In this document: positions 42,835-55,129 of the stretch, in pieces
Layout of the letters: every line of letters starts with the position of its first letter
Position numbering within the stretch: the first letter of the stretch is position 1
DNA from: Hermatobates lingyangjiaoensis
Lineage: Eukaryota > Arthropoda > Insecta > Hemiptera > Hermatobatidae
DNA length: 64,000 nt
Direction: 5' to 3'
NCBI GenBank assembly: GCA_026182355.1
Contig: JAPFBL010000316.1
Span: forward strand, 1-64,000
Program-made: the position numbers and the translations under genes
Notes under the pieces: model-generated
What the model was told of the DNA's origin: nothing
The model's database searches: none
Seen by the model: the letters and a program-made list of their open reading frames with translations, nothing else

Positions 42835-44045
42835 CTGTTATTGCAATTTGTTTATAACACCCTGAATATAAATCTTCATCGGAAATAATTGCCCTGAAAG
42901 ATCATGAGTACTCCAACCAGAGCTTTTAAACTATTGAAATTCGACCTGTAATACCTAATCTGGTTTTTTGATTAACTTGTGACCAATAGGAGTACCAAAC
43001 ATGAACTCCTTTTCCAAATCAGGATGATTATAATCTATCGTTTATGATCACTTGATAACCATCAATTTTTTATTTGAAACAACATTGTTTCTGAGAATAT
43101 ATAATTCAATATATTAATGTTCTTCTCAATCAAATTTGGATATTTTATTTCTTATTGAGGTATTAATATTTCCTCTCAAAATAGATAGAATGGAAAGCTG
43201 TTCTCTTGCGGGTTAAAAACGTCAGCCCTTACGGGCTTTTTGTTTATCGGAAGTTTGGGAAGAGCCATTCAGCTCAGTGTCTAGAACTGTTACCAGAGTT
43301 CCCTTCCCTTCACTAAATTTTCATGGTCAAAGCCGGACCAAAGCCCCGACTGTCCGGGTTCGGTCTGCGACCTTCTAGCGCAGTACATTCTCTATATGGA
43401 TTGCAATTTCTTCGCTACCCCACATAGTAGACGTTTCATTTTCTTTCAGTCTTATTATGTGTGTCAAATGGCACAGTTTGACAGAAATTAATAATATTCA
43501 ACACTTGAAAGTTTTAATGAGGTAAATTACATTATTTATTGTTATCATCTAAACAAGGTAAAGGAAGTTTATCATTTTTTTTTGTCAAAAGGGATGCCAA
43601 TTTCGTACAGCTATTGTGGTCTTACTAAAATCATTGAATATTATTATAAATTTGTCTTAATACAAATTTGTAGACTATTCTTCTCTTTTTTGTTTTACTA
43701 AACGTAAACTGTAGTAAAATAGAAAAAATAATAATTCAATCATTTCACAGACACAGATTTTAAGATCCTATATGTCCGTTTTTTATTTTCTTTTCTAGTG
43801 GTTGCTTGCTTGTGTATGGTTTGTTGGAAATATAGCAAACAAATATTTTCCATGCTACAGGAATATTTTCCAATTACATTTGATGAATTAAATTGATATT
43901 ATACTCCAAAATATTCCATATTATATCCTTGAAGTTAGCTTTATAGTCCTCATTTTGGGAAAAATGTTTAAAATCTTAACTATTTTTAATTGTTTTCTAA
44001 ATGTTTGCAGCAATAAATAAAAAACAATGGTTAGTTTATTTGTTT
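42835..44045. other. unassigned; GC-richer block at 43195-43420
   Basis: The block around 43200-43420 is less AT-rich and may be an old element. Nothing identifiable was read in six frames. Confidence 0.35.
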
Positions 44046-44055
44046 ACTATTAATG

Positions 44056-44977
44056 CAGTGATACTTAACCACTATACTTCGTGATTCTTGATGTGTGAGG
44101 CCAAATGTTACGGATGCATACAGTAAAAAAGCAGAGGAGACTTTTGGAAAAGGCATTTTATTGCCTGGGTATGTATCGAGAAGAAATATAGAAAGCAGAA
44201 CTTAAGATAAAGCATTGTCTACATTTAAAAGATTTCGATAATGGAACTGAAACGCTGGCGTAGTCTTATCATATTGGTACAGATTGTGCTAAGTATTGGT
44301 CCCGTAAGGTAAGAAATCTTCGGAGTTGCAACACCAAACGCGTTTGTTTTCAATCAAGCTGTAGAAGTACATTTTATTTGTGCGAGTTTTCAGATTTTAT
44401 GCTTTTACCGACATAAAAATGAAAAAAAAAAAGATCTAGACTTTTAAATCTAGATCATGAAATAAACGTAGTGTTATCGTTTTTACGCCCAAATATAAAC
44501 GAAGTCAAAAAACACCAACCTCAAATTTTTGCATTAAATATAGTTTGTAATTTATCATTAAATTAACATTTTATTTACTTTATAATGCTATTTTTACAAA
44601 ATATCGTATTACAGGTATACAAATTAATTATGTCTTTTTTATAAAACAAAGAAAAATAAACTATAAACAATTGAAATAAAGAAATGTATTTGAAAACTAA
44701 ATTATGTTTTAAGGATATTAAGCAAAATGCATTTTATTACGTTAAATAACACACAGGATTTATAAAAATGATTTAATTGAATATGTACTGAAAATACAGA
44801 GAGCAAGTAGTTGAGAACTAGAAGTGAATATAAAGGTAACGTAATTACCTTACGTAAATTATACCTTACTTTAATTGTTAGGTGGGTCACTAACAATTTA
44901 TCTAATTGTTAGTGACCCACCATGTTTTTAAATTACTAAAAGTGTTCTATGACGAAAAAAAAGGTTGAGAATCACTT
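44056..44977. mobile_element. non-autonomous hAT-type element with perfect 8-bp duplication
   Basis: The left end CAGTGATACTTAACC and right end GGTTGAGAATCACTT are inverted termini. TATTAATG is duplicated exactly at 44048-44055 and 44978-44985. An 8-bp duplication and CAGTG-type ends are hAT features. No transposase frame is present. An 18-bp hairpin lies near the right end (44881-44921). Confidence 0.8.
44881..44921. repeat. 18-bp perfect hairpin
   Basis: GGTGGGTCACTAACAATT and AATTGTTAGTGACCCACC are separated by five bases, a subterminal hairpin of the hAT element. Confidence 0.9.
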
Positions 44978-44989
44978 TATTAATGCCCT

Positions 44990-46402
44990 AAAAAACTGTA
45001 TATAGTTCAGATTTATAAATTGTAATAATTAATAATAATGATATTCTAATTGTTATAATAATGGTTAATGATGTTGCAAATTATTTGATTGCTAATTTAT
45101 GCTATTAATTCTATCAGCAATTACAAAGGAATACCTTGGTGGTTATATCTCTCAGGTGTGATGCACAGCTAGCAGTTGTCAACATAGTTAAATTATAGAG
45201 ATATTGCAATGCACTAATCTGGACGTGTCGACTCATATATTACATGGAAATCCGATAAGCTGGAGATTATGATATGTGGTATACATATTGACCATCAGAC
45301 AGATTGTACTATATATACGCGACCTTATCGAGTTTCCACTGAACACCCACAACAGATAATGCCCGCACGTATCAATGCTTACTGGCATTTAGAGCGGAAT
45401 GCCTTTCTTGATTTCTGCCTTAGACAAGATTAAGAAAATAATTCAAATAAATAACAATTTTCCGGTTTTTTTTTTCAAAGTAAAGTTCCTTTCTTTATAA
45501 AAATTATTATCAACAATATTGCTAAATTTATATAAAACACATTTTATTTATTTAATCAGCCCTTCATCCTACTATTTAACCCAAAAATATTAATGTTTGA
45601 AAAAAATTTAGTGACTTCATTATATCATTTTAAGCTTGTCGTTTATATATAGCAGGGTTTGAATCCTCATCATCAGTTAGAAAGAATGACATGCATTTCC
45701 TTGATTATTTTTTTAAAAAAAATGTTTTTCACTCATATCCGTAAAGATGATTTTCTTGGTCGAAAGTTTGGATTCTGTGCTCATAAATTGATAAAAAAAC
45801 CTGCTCATGAAATAAAGAAATATGCTTATTTAAATAAAAGATTACAAAAAAAATTTTAAAACAACACAGAAAAATAATATTGATTATTGCTTTGACTTAA
45901 TTATTAACAACCTTCATTTAAAAGACTTAAGAAAAGTTGAAGAAAATTTAGTCTGTGAGGTAATGTCAATTTTGATCATTTTAAAATGAACTGGGAAAGA
46001 AAGCTGAAGTGGTCTACAATCGACTTTCCTAAAATTAGTCCTAAAATGATTCAAAATCAATAATTGAACAATTAATTGATTTATTATAATTGGGTATAAT
46101 TTTAATAATTATAATTTATTTATTTGCTTCTTATTATTTTACGATATTAATTCCTAAACTTATATAATACATTAATATAATATAATATATATTATACGTA
46201 TAATATAATATACGTATATCAGTTGATTGATTATAATTGGGTTATTTATTTATTTTCTTCTTATTATCTTATGATTAAAAATTTGAATGTAATTAACATG
46301 ATTATTTTTTGGAATATTTTTTTAGGAACAATTTAACTTTTAAGGAAACATTTACTTTCATATAAACGACATGGTCTAAGAAATAAAGTTTTCAATTAAA
46401 CA

Positions 46403-46430
<28 letters not shown>
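44990..46430. other. no recognisable gene
   Basis: AT-rich. A TATATATACGCG near 45310 with an ATG at 45359 looks vaguely promoter-like, but no open reading frame of note follows. Confidence 0.4.
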
Positions 46431-46434
<4 letters not shown>

Positions 46435-46440
<6 letters not shown>

Positions 46441-46705
46441 TATACTTTGGGAGCAGACCTTCTTTTAAACATACCTCATTAAATATGATACCACAAAGAT
46501 GGAAAAGTAGCATTCAAAATCTTGAAAAGGTATGTAGGAAACATACTAAACTTAATGTTGGCAAGATATTTAATGAGGTATATATATATCAGTCGTTATG
46601 AGCCTTTGGAGCGATTCACTTCTTTTCCTGAAGACGAGGACATCGAAATATAGTAGTGAGTTCAGTGATTTCCTTTCTATGTGTTCTTTTTAAATTCTAG
46701 TTTAT
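46435..46705. pseudogene. PLE N-terminus plus family A3 terminus
   Basis: Plus strand: IPQRWKSSIQNLEKVCRKHT then KLNVGKIFNEV and (TA)n, preceded by its inverted front (GAGCAGACCTTCTTTTAAAC). Then AGTCGTTATGAGCCTTTGGA, CTGAAGACGAGGACATCGAA and ATATAGTAGTGAGTTCAG, a family A3 end as at 42150. Confidence 0.65.
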
Positions 46706-46709
46706 ATAT

Positions 46710-48090
46710 ATGTATATATGATTATGCCTTTGTATATGAAAATTTGAATATTTTTATTTATTAAATTATTAAATTACGTGGAAATGATATGTAAACTAAT
46801 TTGATGTTTTATCAACGAGTAATGATTGAGAGTGTAACGAGTAATGAGAGAGTAAGCTTTAACAAAATTAACATTTGCAATTTGTAACGTCAGATTTAAA
46901 TTTCAACTGAATATGACGGTTGAAAGATCATAGTCTTTTTTTCTTATTTCTTACTACCGTTTAGACGTTGATTTTTATTTTACGTGCTTATTGTGAAATC
47001 TTCGTATATAATTTGATTGATACAGAAGTCTAATTCAATGTTAGACAAACATTAACTACATTAAACACCCAATTCCAGCTTGAAGTAATGGCGACATTGT
47101 CCAATGTCTTATAAACAGTTGATCAGATCCTGCTATAGACAGGCTATATGAAGTCAAGAGAGCAGACCTCTGAGACGTAGGCCTGGCAGAGCTATAATAG
47201 ACTACGCTAGCGAGGTACATATATACTGGTGGTGTAGCAACTGTTTCAGCCTCTCGGGTTAGTCGTAAGATTTGCCCTCCCGTTGATTGTTACAAATCCG
47301 TTAATTATGAAAATTCCTGAAAGCCCTCATACATTTATTTTCACGGATTTACAATCAAGGAACTAATTTTCGACGGCTGTTATTAGTCCCAGACTTTCAT
47401 CTTCTCACAGTACTCGTATACCAGAAATCTAAATATTATTAAAAAAAAAATGCATAATTCAAATTATAAACAAAATTGTTAAAATAAATTAACTGGCTAC
47501 ACAAACAAATATAATAAACTTTCAATCTTATTAAAAAAAACTATCTATCAAAAATTTTAAATAAATTTATTTTTAATTTGCCAATATTACAGCTTAAAAA
47601 AAAAATATTACACACATAAAATATAAAAACAATATTGGCCTTAAAAACCCATTTTGGTATAAAGTTTAAAAATTTTTTGTTAGCTTTTTATAATTTTTTC
47701 TATTTTTTTATGTTTACTCCCTTAAAATGCCACTCCCTGGACGTGCCACCGGGGGGGACAGCCCCCCCCCCCCCCCTAAGTCTACGCTACTGGCGATGTA
47801 ATGCAATTATCAGCTTGCATCTGGCCTGTTTGTCAAGCATTTTCAAGAAATAATAGCTGCCAAATGCCGACTCCTGCTGAAATGGCCGGGTGTGATATGA
47901 TGTGTACTGCAATGCTGACTAGGATTGCGTTATTAAATTACATTCTATACTCGGCTTTTTTTAAATATGCTTAGTCTACCCCAGTCACTGTCACAGCTTG
48001 CATTTTCTACCTTCAATAATCCACGAGCAGTACTGTTTAGTTGATTGATTACTGGCATCTCTCGTTCAGAATTTCTTTAGTTTATGCCAG
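46710..48090. other. unassigned; family B scrap at 46915-47005
   Basis: CGGTTGAAAGATCATAGTCT at 46918-46937 and the TACGTGCTTATTGTGAAATC end at 46981 are half of a family B terminus. A C-rich patch at 47740-47780 (CACCGGGGGGGACAG) may be a transposon end. Confidence 0.45.
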
Positions 48091-48101
48091 TTGTTTTAAA
48101 G

Positions 48102-48535
48102 CACAGGTGTCAAACATACGGCCCGCGGGCCGGATCCGGCCCAACTAAGGGTTCAGTCCGGCCCGGGGGATAAATCTGAAATATTATAAAAAAAAATAAT
48201 CAGTTTACTCTAATTTCCTTAAAAACCTGCAGTTCTTATATCATCCACCAGTGTTTTAGTACGCGCTGTATTATTATTATTTTCGCACCTTCACCAGCGA
48301 AATATCTGTGTCAAAATGGATAACCGTGGATACAGAGTGTCGAATTTTAATAAAGATTTTTATAATTGACTTATTTTCCTTTGCACTAATCATTAGTATT
48401 AGTGACTGATACAAAGAAAAAGGTAGCCTTATTGTTAGTTCTTTGTAATTTTGCAATGAACTTACTGGCTCGGCCCGCTTGAGATCAAACTAACTTGTAT
48501 TCGGCCTATAGACCAAAATGACTTTGACACCCATG
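48102..48535. mobile_element. non-autonomous hAT-type element, 434 bp
   Basis: Left CACAGGTGTCAAACATACGG and right GACTTTGACACCCATG are inverted termini. The GGCCCGCGGGCCGGATCCGG segment next to the left end is typical of a widespread hAT group. TTTTAAAG (48094-48101) and TTTTAGAG (48536-48543) match at 7 of 8 positions as a target duplication. Confidence 0.75.
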
Positions 48536-48544
48536 TTTTAGAGT

Positions 48545-49115
48545 GATATTATCTTCCGGGTTACTTCTTCCTCTGCTTCCTTAAGATAGATCCTGTAAGA
48601 TGTAGCTCCTTTGTTCTGTGACATATTCTAGTTAATATTTTTTGTGTTTTCTTTTTTCTCTTTGAAGATGAAGTAAAGTGAATGAAGATGTGTTTGGATG
48701 AGTTTCACATTACTAACAAAATTACTAGCAATTTTAGCACATAGCTTGTTTTCTAATCATTTTTAGCATTATAGTTAAGAGTTTGATTCTCAAGTTAGCC
48801 TCAGCATTAAGTCTACTTCGGTATTTGGTTTCTATGGAAGTTTAAAGGGAAAATCCAGTTTCACATAAGTGGGCAGTGTATTCACATATTGTAGGCAGTG
48901 GGAAATGCCAGCAATGCCAGCAAAAACGCATTGACGGAATCGGTCAATCAAATACACATATATTTTATGTGTCTTTATATATGTTTATATATCACTATGT
49001 ATAAGCATATAAATATAAGCATAAATAATAAGCATATAACTATACATAAGCATATGTATATAAACACATTAATAAGGTATTGTTTTCTTGACCATAATTT
49101 ACTAATATACACTTT
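48545..49115. other. no recognisable gene
   Basis: The open frame from 48898 has no known domain and runs into a repeat (49118), so I do not call it. Confidence 0.4.
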
Positions 49116-49117
49116 TT

Positions 49118-49340
49118 TTTCTTCTTTTCGCCAACGTTTCGTCTTTATTTTAAGACATCCTCAGGGCTATAAACTAACAAAATACAATGGACATTTGTCA
49201 TATCTACTTTACAATCATCAAAACAAATTCAAAAAACTTACTTACTCAAGGCTAGCTTCTAATTCGGAACCAAAAAAACCGTTATCTGTAATTGCATGTG
49301 CTGCTACCCAGCGACATATATTGAAAACACTGTTTTTTAT
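49118..49340 (-). repeat. PLE-type repeat, family F, shared with 61715-61940
   Basis: Collinear with 61715-61940 over about 215 bp: CAACGTTTCGTCTTTATTTT, TACAATCATCA, ACTTACTTACT, AAGGCTAGCTTCTAATTCGG, TTGCATGTGCTGC and TTGAAAACACTGTT. Confidence 0.8.
49130..49167 (-). ncRNA. hammerhead-like motif, family F
   Basis: Minus strand: GCC/GGC helix I, CTGAGGA (49158-49164), unpaired T, helix II GTCTT/AAGAC, GAAACGTT. CTGAGG-ATG is in the core. Confidence 0.68.
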
Positions 49341-49552
49341 ATTACAATTAATCCATGGCAATATAAATAGTTAATGTTGCAAGCTTATCTTAGTTTATAT
49401 TATCAAAAAACCAAACTCCAAGAAGAATAAAAAGTGTTTAAAAACACATTGATAGAAGTGAAAACTCACTTTCATTTTCCTAATTTTCCTATCCATCAAG
49501 AATAAAATGGCCCACCCTGGCATAATCCTAGGACCCATTTATGAGATTATTA

Positions 49553-49888
49553 GGCTAGGTTACATTGGCCATCAAAAGAGAGATCATATTTTGGGTAAAT
49601 AGTGAAAGAAATAGGCTAAAGATTGGGCCTTTGTGATATACGAGTACAATGAATATTCTACTATTGGAAGTACTCAATTTTGCCAAACTCAATTGCCTTT
49701 TAAAGTAGGGATCTTTAAGGAGTACGTAACATCTTAGAGACTCGGGAGAGATGGATTAACGTCCTGTTTGATGGACAACTTTCTCAGTTCTGTTCACTTC
49801 CCGTATGAAGAAAACGAACCCCGGATCTGCCAGTCCAGAGGCGAATATGTAATCTCTAGGCTACCCTGCCACCCCCCCCCCCCCCCCC
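49553..49888 (-). mobile_element. tRNA-derived SINE, diverged, with target duplication
   Basis: Same family as 39449. The tRNA head is eroded (ACGAACCCCGGATC retains the B box). A C run ends the head side. TTATGAGATTATTA and TTATAAGATTATTA (49539-49552, 49889-49902) match at 13 of 14 positions. Confidence 0.8.
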
Positions 49889-49947
49889 TTATAAGATTAT
49901 TACCGTGATGTTCTTCATATAAATATTAATTTCAGAAAAGAAATTAG

Positions 49948-50492
49948 TAAATAACTTCTTTACTCTAAAATACACGTGCATATATCACTCTTAAAATTCT
50001 TTGTTCACAATAACTTCATTACTACTAAAATTCACGTGAATATATCACTCTTAAAATTCTTAGTTCACAATAACTTCTTTACTACTGAAATATACGTGCA
50101 TATATCACTCTTAAAATTCTTAGTTCACAATAACTTCTTTACTACTAAAATACGCGTGCATATATCACTCTTAAAATTCTTAGTTCACAATAACTTCTTT
50201 ACTACTAAAATACACGTGAATATATCACTCTTAAAATTCTTAGTTCACAATAACTTCTTTACTACTAAAATACTGTGCATATATCACTCTTAAAATTCTT
50301 AGTTCACAATAACTTCTTTACATTTAAAATACACGTGCATATATCACTCTTAAAATTCTTAGTTCACAATAACTTCTTTACTACTGAAATATACGTGCAT
50401 ATATCACTCTTAAAATTCTTAGTTCACAATAACTTCTTTACTACTAAAATACACGTGCATAAATCACTCCTAAAATTCTTAGTTCATAATTG
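49948..50492. repeat. 60-bp minisatellite, nine units
   Basis: Unit built on CACGTGCATATATCACTC then TTAAAATTCTTAGTTCACAA and TAACTTCTTTACTACTAAAA. Period 60, with one 59-bp unit at about 50270 that breaks an otherwise open 20-residue periodic frame into two. Confidence 0.93.
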
Positions 50493-50494
50493 AT

Positions 50495-51405
50495 ATTTCA
50501 AATAGAAACGAAATAAGTTCCTATTAAAAAAATATTTCAATTGAAATTATCTTTGAAAATTAATTCCTGCCTTTTATTAAATTTTAATAAAGTTTTCTGC
50601 AATAAAATATATTTCATTACATTTCCTGCAATAGATAAATGTGTATCTACACATACATGGCTTACTAAGGTAAATTGTAAGTAAATAATTATAGGGTAAA
50701 TAATAGGAAATTGTGAAGAAATAAGATGTTCTTAAAAGGATTAATGGATCTATCAAGTACCTTGGAATAACTTTTGGACTCGAAACGATTTTGGCACTGA
50801 TGATTAAAATATATATTTATTGTTATATTATCTATGTATTTCCATGTTATAATTATTAATATATTCGCATCAATAATTATTACTGTTCTACTTTTTGTGT
50901 CATACATTGTGCCTCATACGAAATGTTTACAGCGGTATCTATAGAGAGTAACTTATTATAGGCTCAGGGATGATGGTTTTAGGTGATGTACGATAATTTC
51001 CCAGCACAAAAAATGGAAAACGTTTGGTCATTTAAAGGATTGAAAGACTTGGTCATACTAGAGATAAATAAACTACTTGATACACTGCATCTGATTTCTT
51101 GTTGTAATATTTCTTTCAACCAACATGACTTTGTTGTATTGCTGTTCAGCTTCATGTGGCTTCAACAGCCAATAATATGCATTATTAATACAGAGCATAC
51201 TCATTCTGCTTTTGACAACGTCATAATGCTATTTTAATACTTAAAAGATAAAGCTTTTATTAGTATATTATCTTTAATTAGGCTATTATTATTCATACTT
51301 TTGAAATGTTGATGGCATGTTTTCAATGTCCACTTGTATAAGATTTCGCATTGACATTTTTCCTGTTTCAGCAATTATTCCTTTAGGTCCTGTCAGTAGC
51401 TGATA
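50495..51405. other. no recognisable gene
   Basis: AT-rich, unassigned. Short open frames on both strands show no domain. Confidence 0.4.
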
Positions 51406-51423
51406 AGATACTGTTTGCAAATA

Positions 51424-51744
51424 GGTTAGGCTAGGTTGCAGTGGCAATCCCACAAGGGAACACACGTAGGCCGAGCATTGGCCCTTTGTGATACCACACA
51501 ATGAAGATTGATTCTACAGTGGGAGTCCTAAATTTTGCCTAACTCAAATATATTTAGAGTAGGGATCTTTAACGAGTACCTGACATCGTACAGGCTCGGG
51601 ACCGACGGTTTAACGTCCTTCTTTGAGGGACGACGCGCTCAGATTTATTCACCTCCCGCGTGAATAAATCGAGGGCCAGGTGAGGATCGAACCCCGGTCC
51701 TATAAGTTCAGAGGCGAGCATGTAACCACTGAACTAGCCTGGCC
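51424..51744 (-). mobile_element. tRNA-derived SINE, intact, with 13-bp target duplication
   Basis: Nearly identical to the 39449 copy. A box TAGTTCAGTGG and B box GGTTCGATCC on the minus strand. CTGTTTGCAAATA is repeated exactly at 51411-51423 and 51745-51757. Confidence 0.9.
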
Positions 51745-51779
51745 CTGTTTGCAAATAAGTACTCATTATAGATATAAAT

Positions 51780-52065
51780 TTATCAAATGATTACAAGTAA
51801 ACAACACAAAACTCACTTCAATATTTCGACTTCATCATCATCAGGGGAAAAAGAAGAAGACGAGCAGTTCTACTTGACTGGCAAACAGCAACAAAACACA
51901 CAGTGCATACAGCTTAGTGATATGCAGTTTTCGATGCTACAATGCTATATATCACTAAGCCGCATGCGCTGCATGGTTAGTTACTGTTTTCCAGTCGAGC
52001 AGAACTCCTCCTCTTCGTCTACTGTTTCTTCTCCTGATGACGACGAGGTCGTGATACGAAGCCTT
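51780..52065. repeat. inverted PLE terminal pair, family A variant
   Basis: TCAATATTTCGACTTCATCA, ACGAGCAGTTCTACTTGACT and CATACAGCTTAGTGATATGC mirror the right side. The plus-strand core (52028-52060) has CTGATGA intact but box 2 reads TGAT, and the minus-strand box 1 is CTGATGA with TCGAAAT. The long open frame here is a by-product. Confidence 0.7.
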
Positions 52066-52069
52066 ATCC

Positions 52070-53580
52070 ATCAAAGACACGACAGATCTTTGTCAACCTT
52101 TCCTATCCCAGGTCAGCATTCCAACATTACTACAAACTCCAGTCTGATCGATATAACTCAAAACTCCTCAGTAAGCCACTCATGTGTTTTCATCTCTTGG
52201 TTAACAGTTTGCTTCCCATGTCACAATGTATAAATATTCCCTTTCAGTGTTGTTCTATTGGTTTTATGTATTATTCATTTCTTATTTCTGATTTAGTTAT
52301 GAGCTAGTCACTACCTTTTTCATGCTATAGTATATATATCCCCATTCATCATCGGGAGTATTTTTATCTTACTCTAGATTATTATATTAGAAGTCCTTTA
52401 CGAGTACCTGACGCCGTGCTGGTTCCGTACCGGACACATTTACACCATCTCCCAGAGACGTTGTACACAAGGTTTTCTGTAACTCATATGAAAATTCTAG
52501 AGTCACGACATAATAAACCCCTCAAATCTCCAGGATTAAATATTTTGGTCAACACCGGGTAACGTCTTCTGTAAATCAAAAATGTATTTTTATTTTTATT
52601 TTATTAAAGTTCAAATTTTGAATTATTTCTAAAAAAAAGATATTAGAAATATTGACAAGTTGGAATCTAAGAGTTTACAATTAGTTATTTTGTTTAAATG
52701 AATACAATAATAAGTTTAATTAATGTAATTCATAAAAATATTAACCCACACTTTTTTGAATATTTGATTTAAGTAAGAAAAACGTTTTAAATTAGGAAAG
52801 GTACAAGTACAAAGCAGTTGATTTTAAAATAGTAAAATAATGTATGTTTTCTTTTTCATTTTTCAAGATTGCGTTAATTGTTCACCTAGTGAAGTAAAAG
52901 CACATTTTTTATATGAACCAACTTCTAATAACGAAGTTCTCCAAACTCTGGCCATTATTGAAACAATAGCCCTAAAAACAATACCAGTCTCACGTTTCAA
53001 TTAGTCCCTTTAGGGAGAGGTCGTTAGTTTTATGTCAATGTATAATGGACTAACAGGCAGAGTGGTTGATAAAGTTTAGATGTCCCTCATTAGAGCTAGG
53101 AAGGGCTTAAATTTAATCGACCCGGGGTAAACCCTGTGCAGCATCTGATGTAGCTCCGGGGCAGGTCTGCCGCACTTCTGCTTTTATTGGCACCCTTTAC
53201 AATACCACTCTCCCACGCATCCCCCCCCCCCCCCCCCCCCCAACTACTTCAACCACAAATGAAACTTTTTCTCACTCATTTATCAATTTAGGAAATTTCA
53301 CTAAATTTTACAAGTCAGATGTTTTTTTTTTATAATTAATTTTACTCTAGTAAGAAGAACACAGTGGATAAAACACATAAGACAACCCCAAATGAAGAAA
53401 CCCTCGACTGATTAGGGTGCATAACATGCTTTAAATCCAAATATTCTTTCTAAATCTCTTTCCAAGACAGTCGTTGAGTTTGTTCCTTTTAGATATCATC
53501 TCTCACTATATACGATAACACTTCCAGCTTCACAAAGGTTATATAATAATTTTAAAATTATTATAATAAAATAATAGTAA
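52070..53580. other. unassigned, with a weak SINE scrap and C-rich patch
   Basis: TTTACGAGTACCTGACGCCG at 52395-52414 recalls the SINE body. A C run lies at 53221-53241 after a GC-richer block (53040-53220). No gene is seen. Confidence 0.4.
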
Positions 53581-53785
53581 AATAATTTTATTTTACTATT
53601 GGTAATTGATCGGTACTTTGGCCCACTCGGTCACCATCGGTCTTACTCGGGTAACATCGGTCACACTCTGGCGTGACACACATAGTAGTTAGCTACTACC
53701 ATATTAATATATAAGATATAATGTTACTCTATTAAGAGTAGTAAAATAGAGTTTTATCAAACTCATTGCCCAGTGAATTATAATT
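53581..53785 (+). repeat. 205-bp direct repeat, left copy
   Basis: Starts AATAATTTTATTTTACTATT and ends CCAGTGAATTATAATT. About 97% identical to 54924-55128. Holds short TCGGTCAC/TCGGGTAAC microrepeats. Does not begin TG or end CA, so an LTR call is not supported. Confidence 0.85.
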
Positions 53786-54923
53786 TAAAACTTAATTTAA
53801 AATCAATGAATAATGATTTTAAACATAAAAATAATAAACTTAATATATTTCAACATACTTTGTTGAGTTATTACGCTGGCCTGTGCTGTTTTCGTGTGTT
53901 GTTGCTATGTCGTTGTGTCTAATTGTCATTATTGTGTTGTTATTATTACTGTTTGGTATTGTTGTTTCATATTACTGTTATTGAATCATTGTTCTTGTTA
54001 GACTACTATAGATACTATAGACTTAATATTATTTCATTTCATTGTTGTTACTGAATTATTATTGTTAAGCTGCTATTTTCATGACTTGGATAATGTTGCA
54101 TTGCATTATTGTTATTCAATTGTTATTATTGTTAACCTATTATTATCATAAAATAATAATAAGCTGAAATAGCGGGATAGATAACTGGAAAATGATAGAT
54201 ATTTTATCAATGCCTTGTTATCAATTTGAAGGATATCTCCGTTGTTTCTTTTATGAGGTCGACCAGTGGTGTTGGTTTCTTGTTTTGAATAGACCCAAGA
54301 GTTCCCTTCGCCTAGAGATGCAGCTTTTCTTCTAGCGCTGGCTTCTACACTTATTGTATCATTTCCCTAGCTAAATAAAACAGAATTTTTATTTCGTGAT
54401 ATTGTTTTTTAATTCCTGTGCTTACTGTAGTGGCCTGCGATCTATTTAAAACCACTATTTTCTTAATGGTATACTATCGCGAGCAATGGAAACGTTGCTA
54501 CAAAAAATTTGTTGTTTTATTTCAAACTAGCTGACCTGGCAAACCTCGTACCGTATAACAGTAAAGGTTGTGTTAACTTTTGCTAAACTTAATTTGATAT
54601 TTAATTATTAACATAATAGCTAACCTGACAGACGCTCTACTACCTTACTTAAAATATAGTCAATTCGAACTTAAATGAAAAATCTGGAATAGCCTACTAT
54701 CAACTTTATTATAATTAAAAACAATTCCAAACACTTTAATAACCAACTGACGTTTTGTTTGATTGGTAAAACACTATTTCGTAGCCATCTATCAAACCAT
54801 GGAATTTATTGGAAAATATATGTTTGTTTCAGGTTAACTTTTTATAATTAACAATTTTATTCTTCAAAAATATCGATATTAACCCATTAAAACAATTGAA
54901 TTGTCTTTAATGAATTTGTAAAT
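53786..54923. other. segment between the direct repeats
   Basis: About 1.1 kb of AT-rich DNA with TATTGTTATTATTG microrepeats and a TTTCTTCTAGCGCTGGCTTC patch. No coding frame. Confidence 0.4.
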
Positions 54924-55128
54924 AATAATTTTATTTTACTATTGGTAATTGATCGGTACTTCGGCCCACTCGGTCACCATTAGTCTTACTCGGGTAACAT
55001 CGGTCACACTCGGGCATGACACACATAGTAGTTAGCTACTACCATATTAATATATAAGATATAATGTTACTCTATTAAGAGTAGTAAAATAGGGTTTTAT
55101 CAAACTCATTGCCCAGTGAATTATAATT
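54924..55128 (+). repeat. 205-bp direct repeat, right copy
   Basis: See the left copy. Differences are a few substitutions, with no length change. Confidence 0.85.
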
Positions 55129-55129
55129 A

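Noticed and set aside
42850..43150. Decayed reverse transcriptase on the minus strand
   Set aside because: A few suggestive residues could be read, but no conserved motif such as YxDD or a consistent frame was found.
45309..45380. Promoter and first exon of a second cuticle gene
   Set aside because: No initiator at the right distance and no RR domain or signal peptide downstream.
49948..50492. CRISPR-like array
   Set aside because: Units are contiguous with no unique spacers, and the genome is eukaryotic; it is a minisatellite.
51787..52233. 148-codon open frame
   Set aside because: It lies across an inverted PLE hairpin with ribozyme halves, has no domain, and its Ser/Asp runs come from the palindrome.
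53581..55128. LTR retrotransposon
   Set aside because: Direct repeats lack TG..CA ends, no primer-binding site or coding region, and no target duplication was found.
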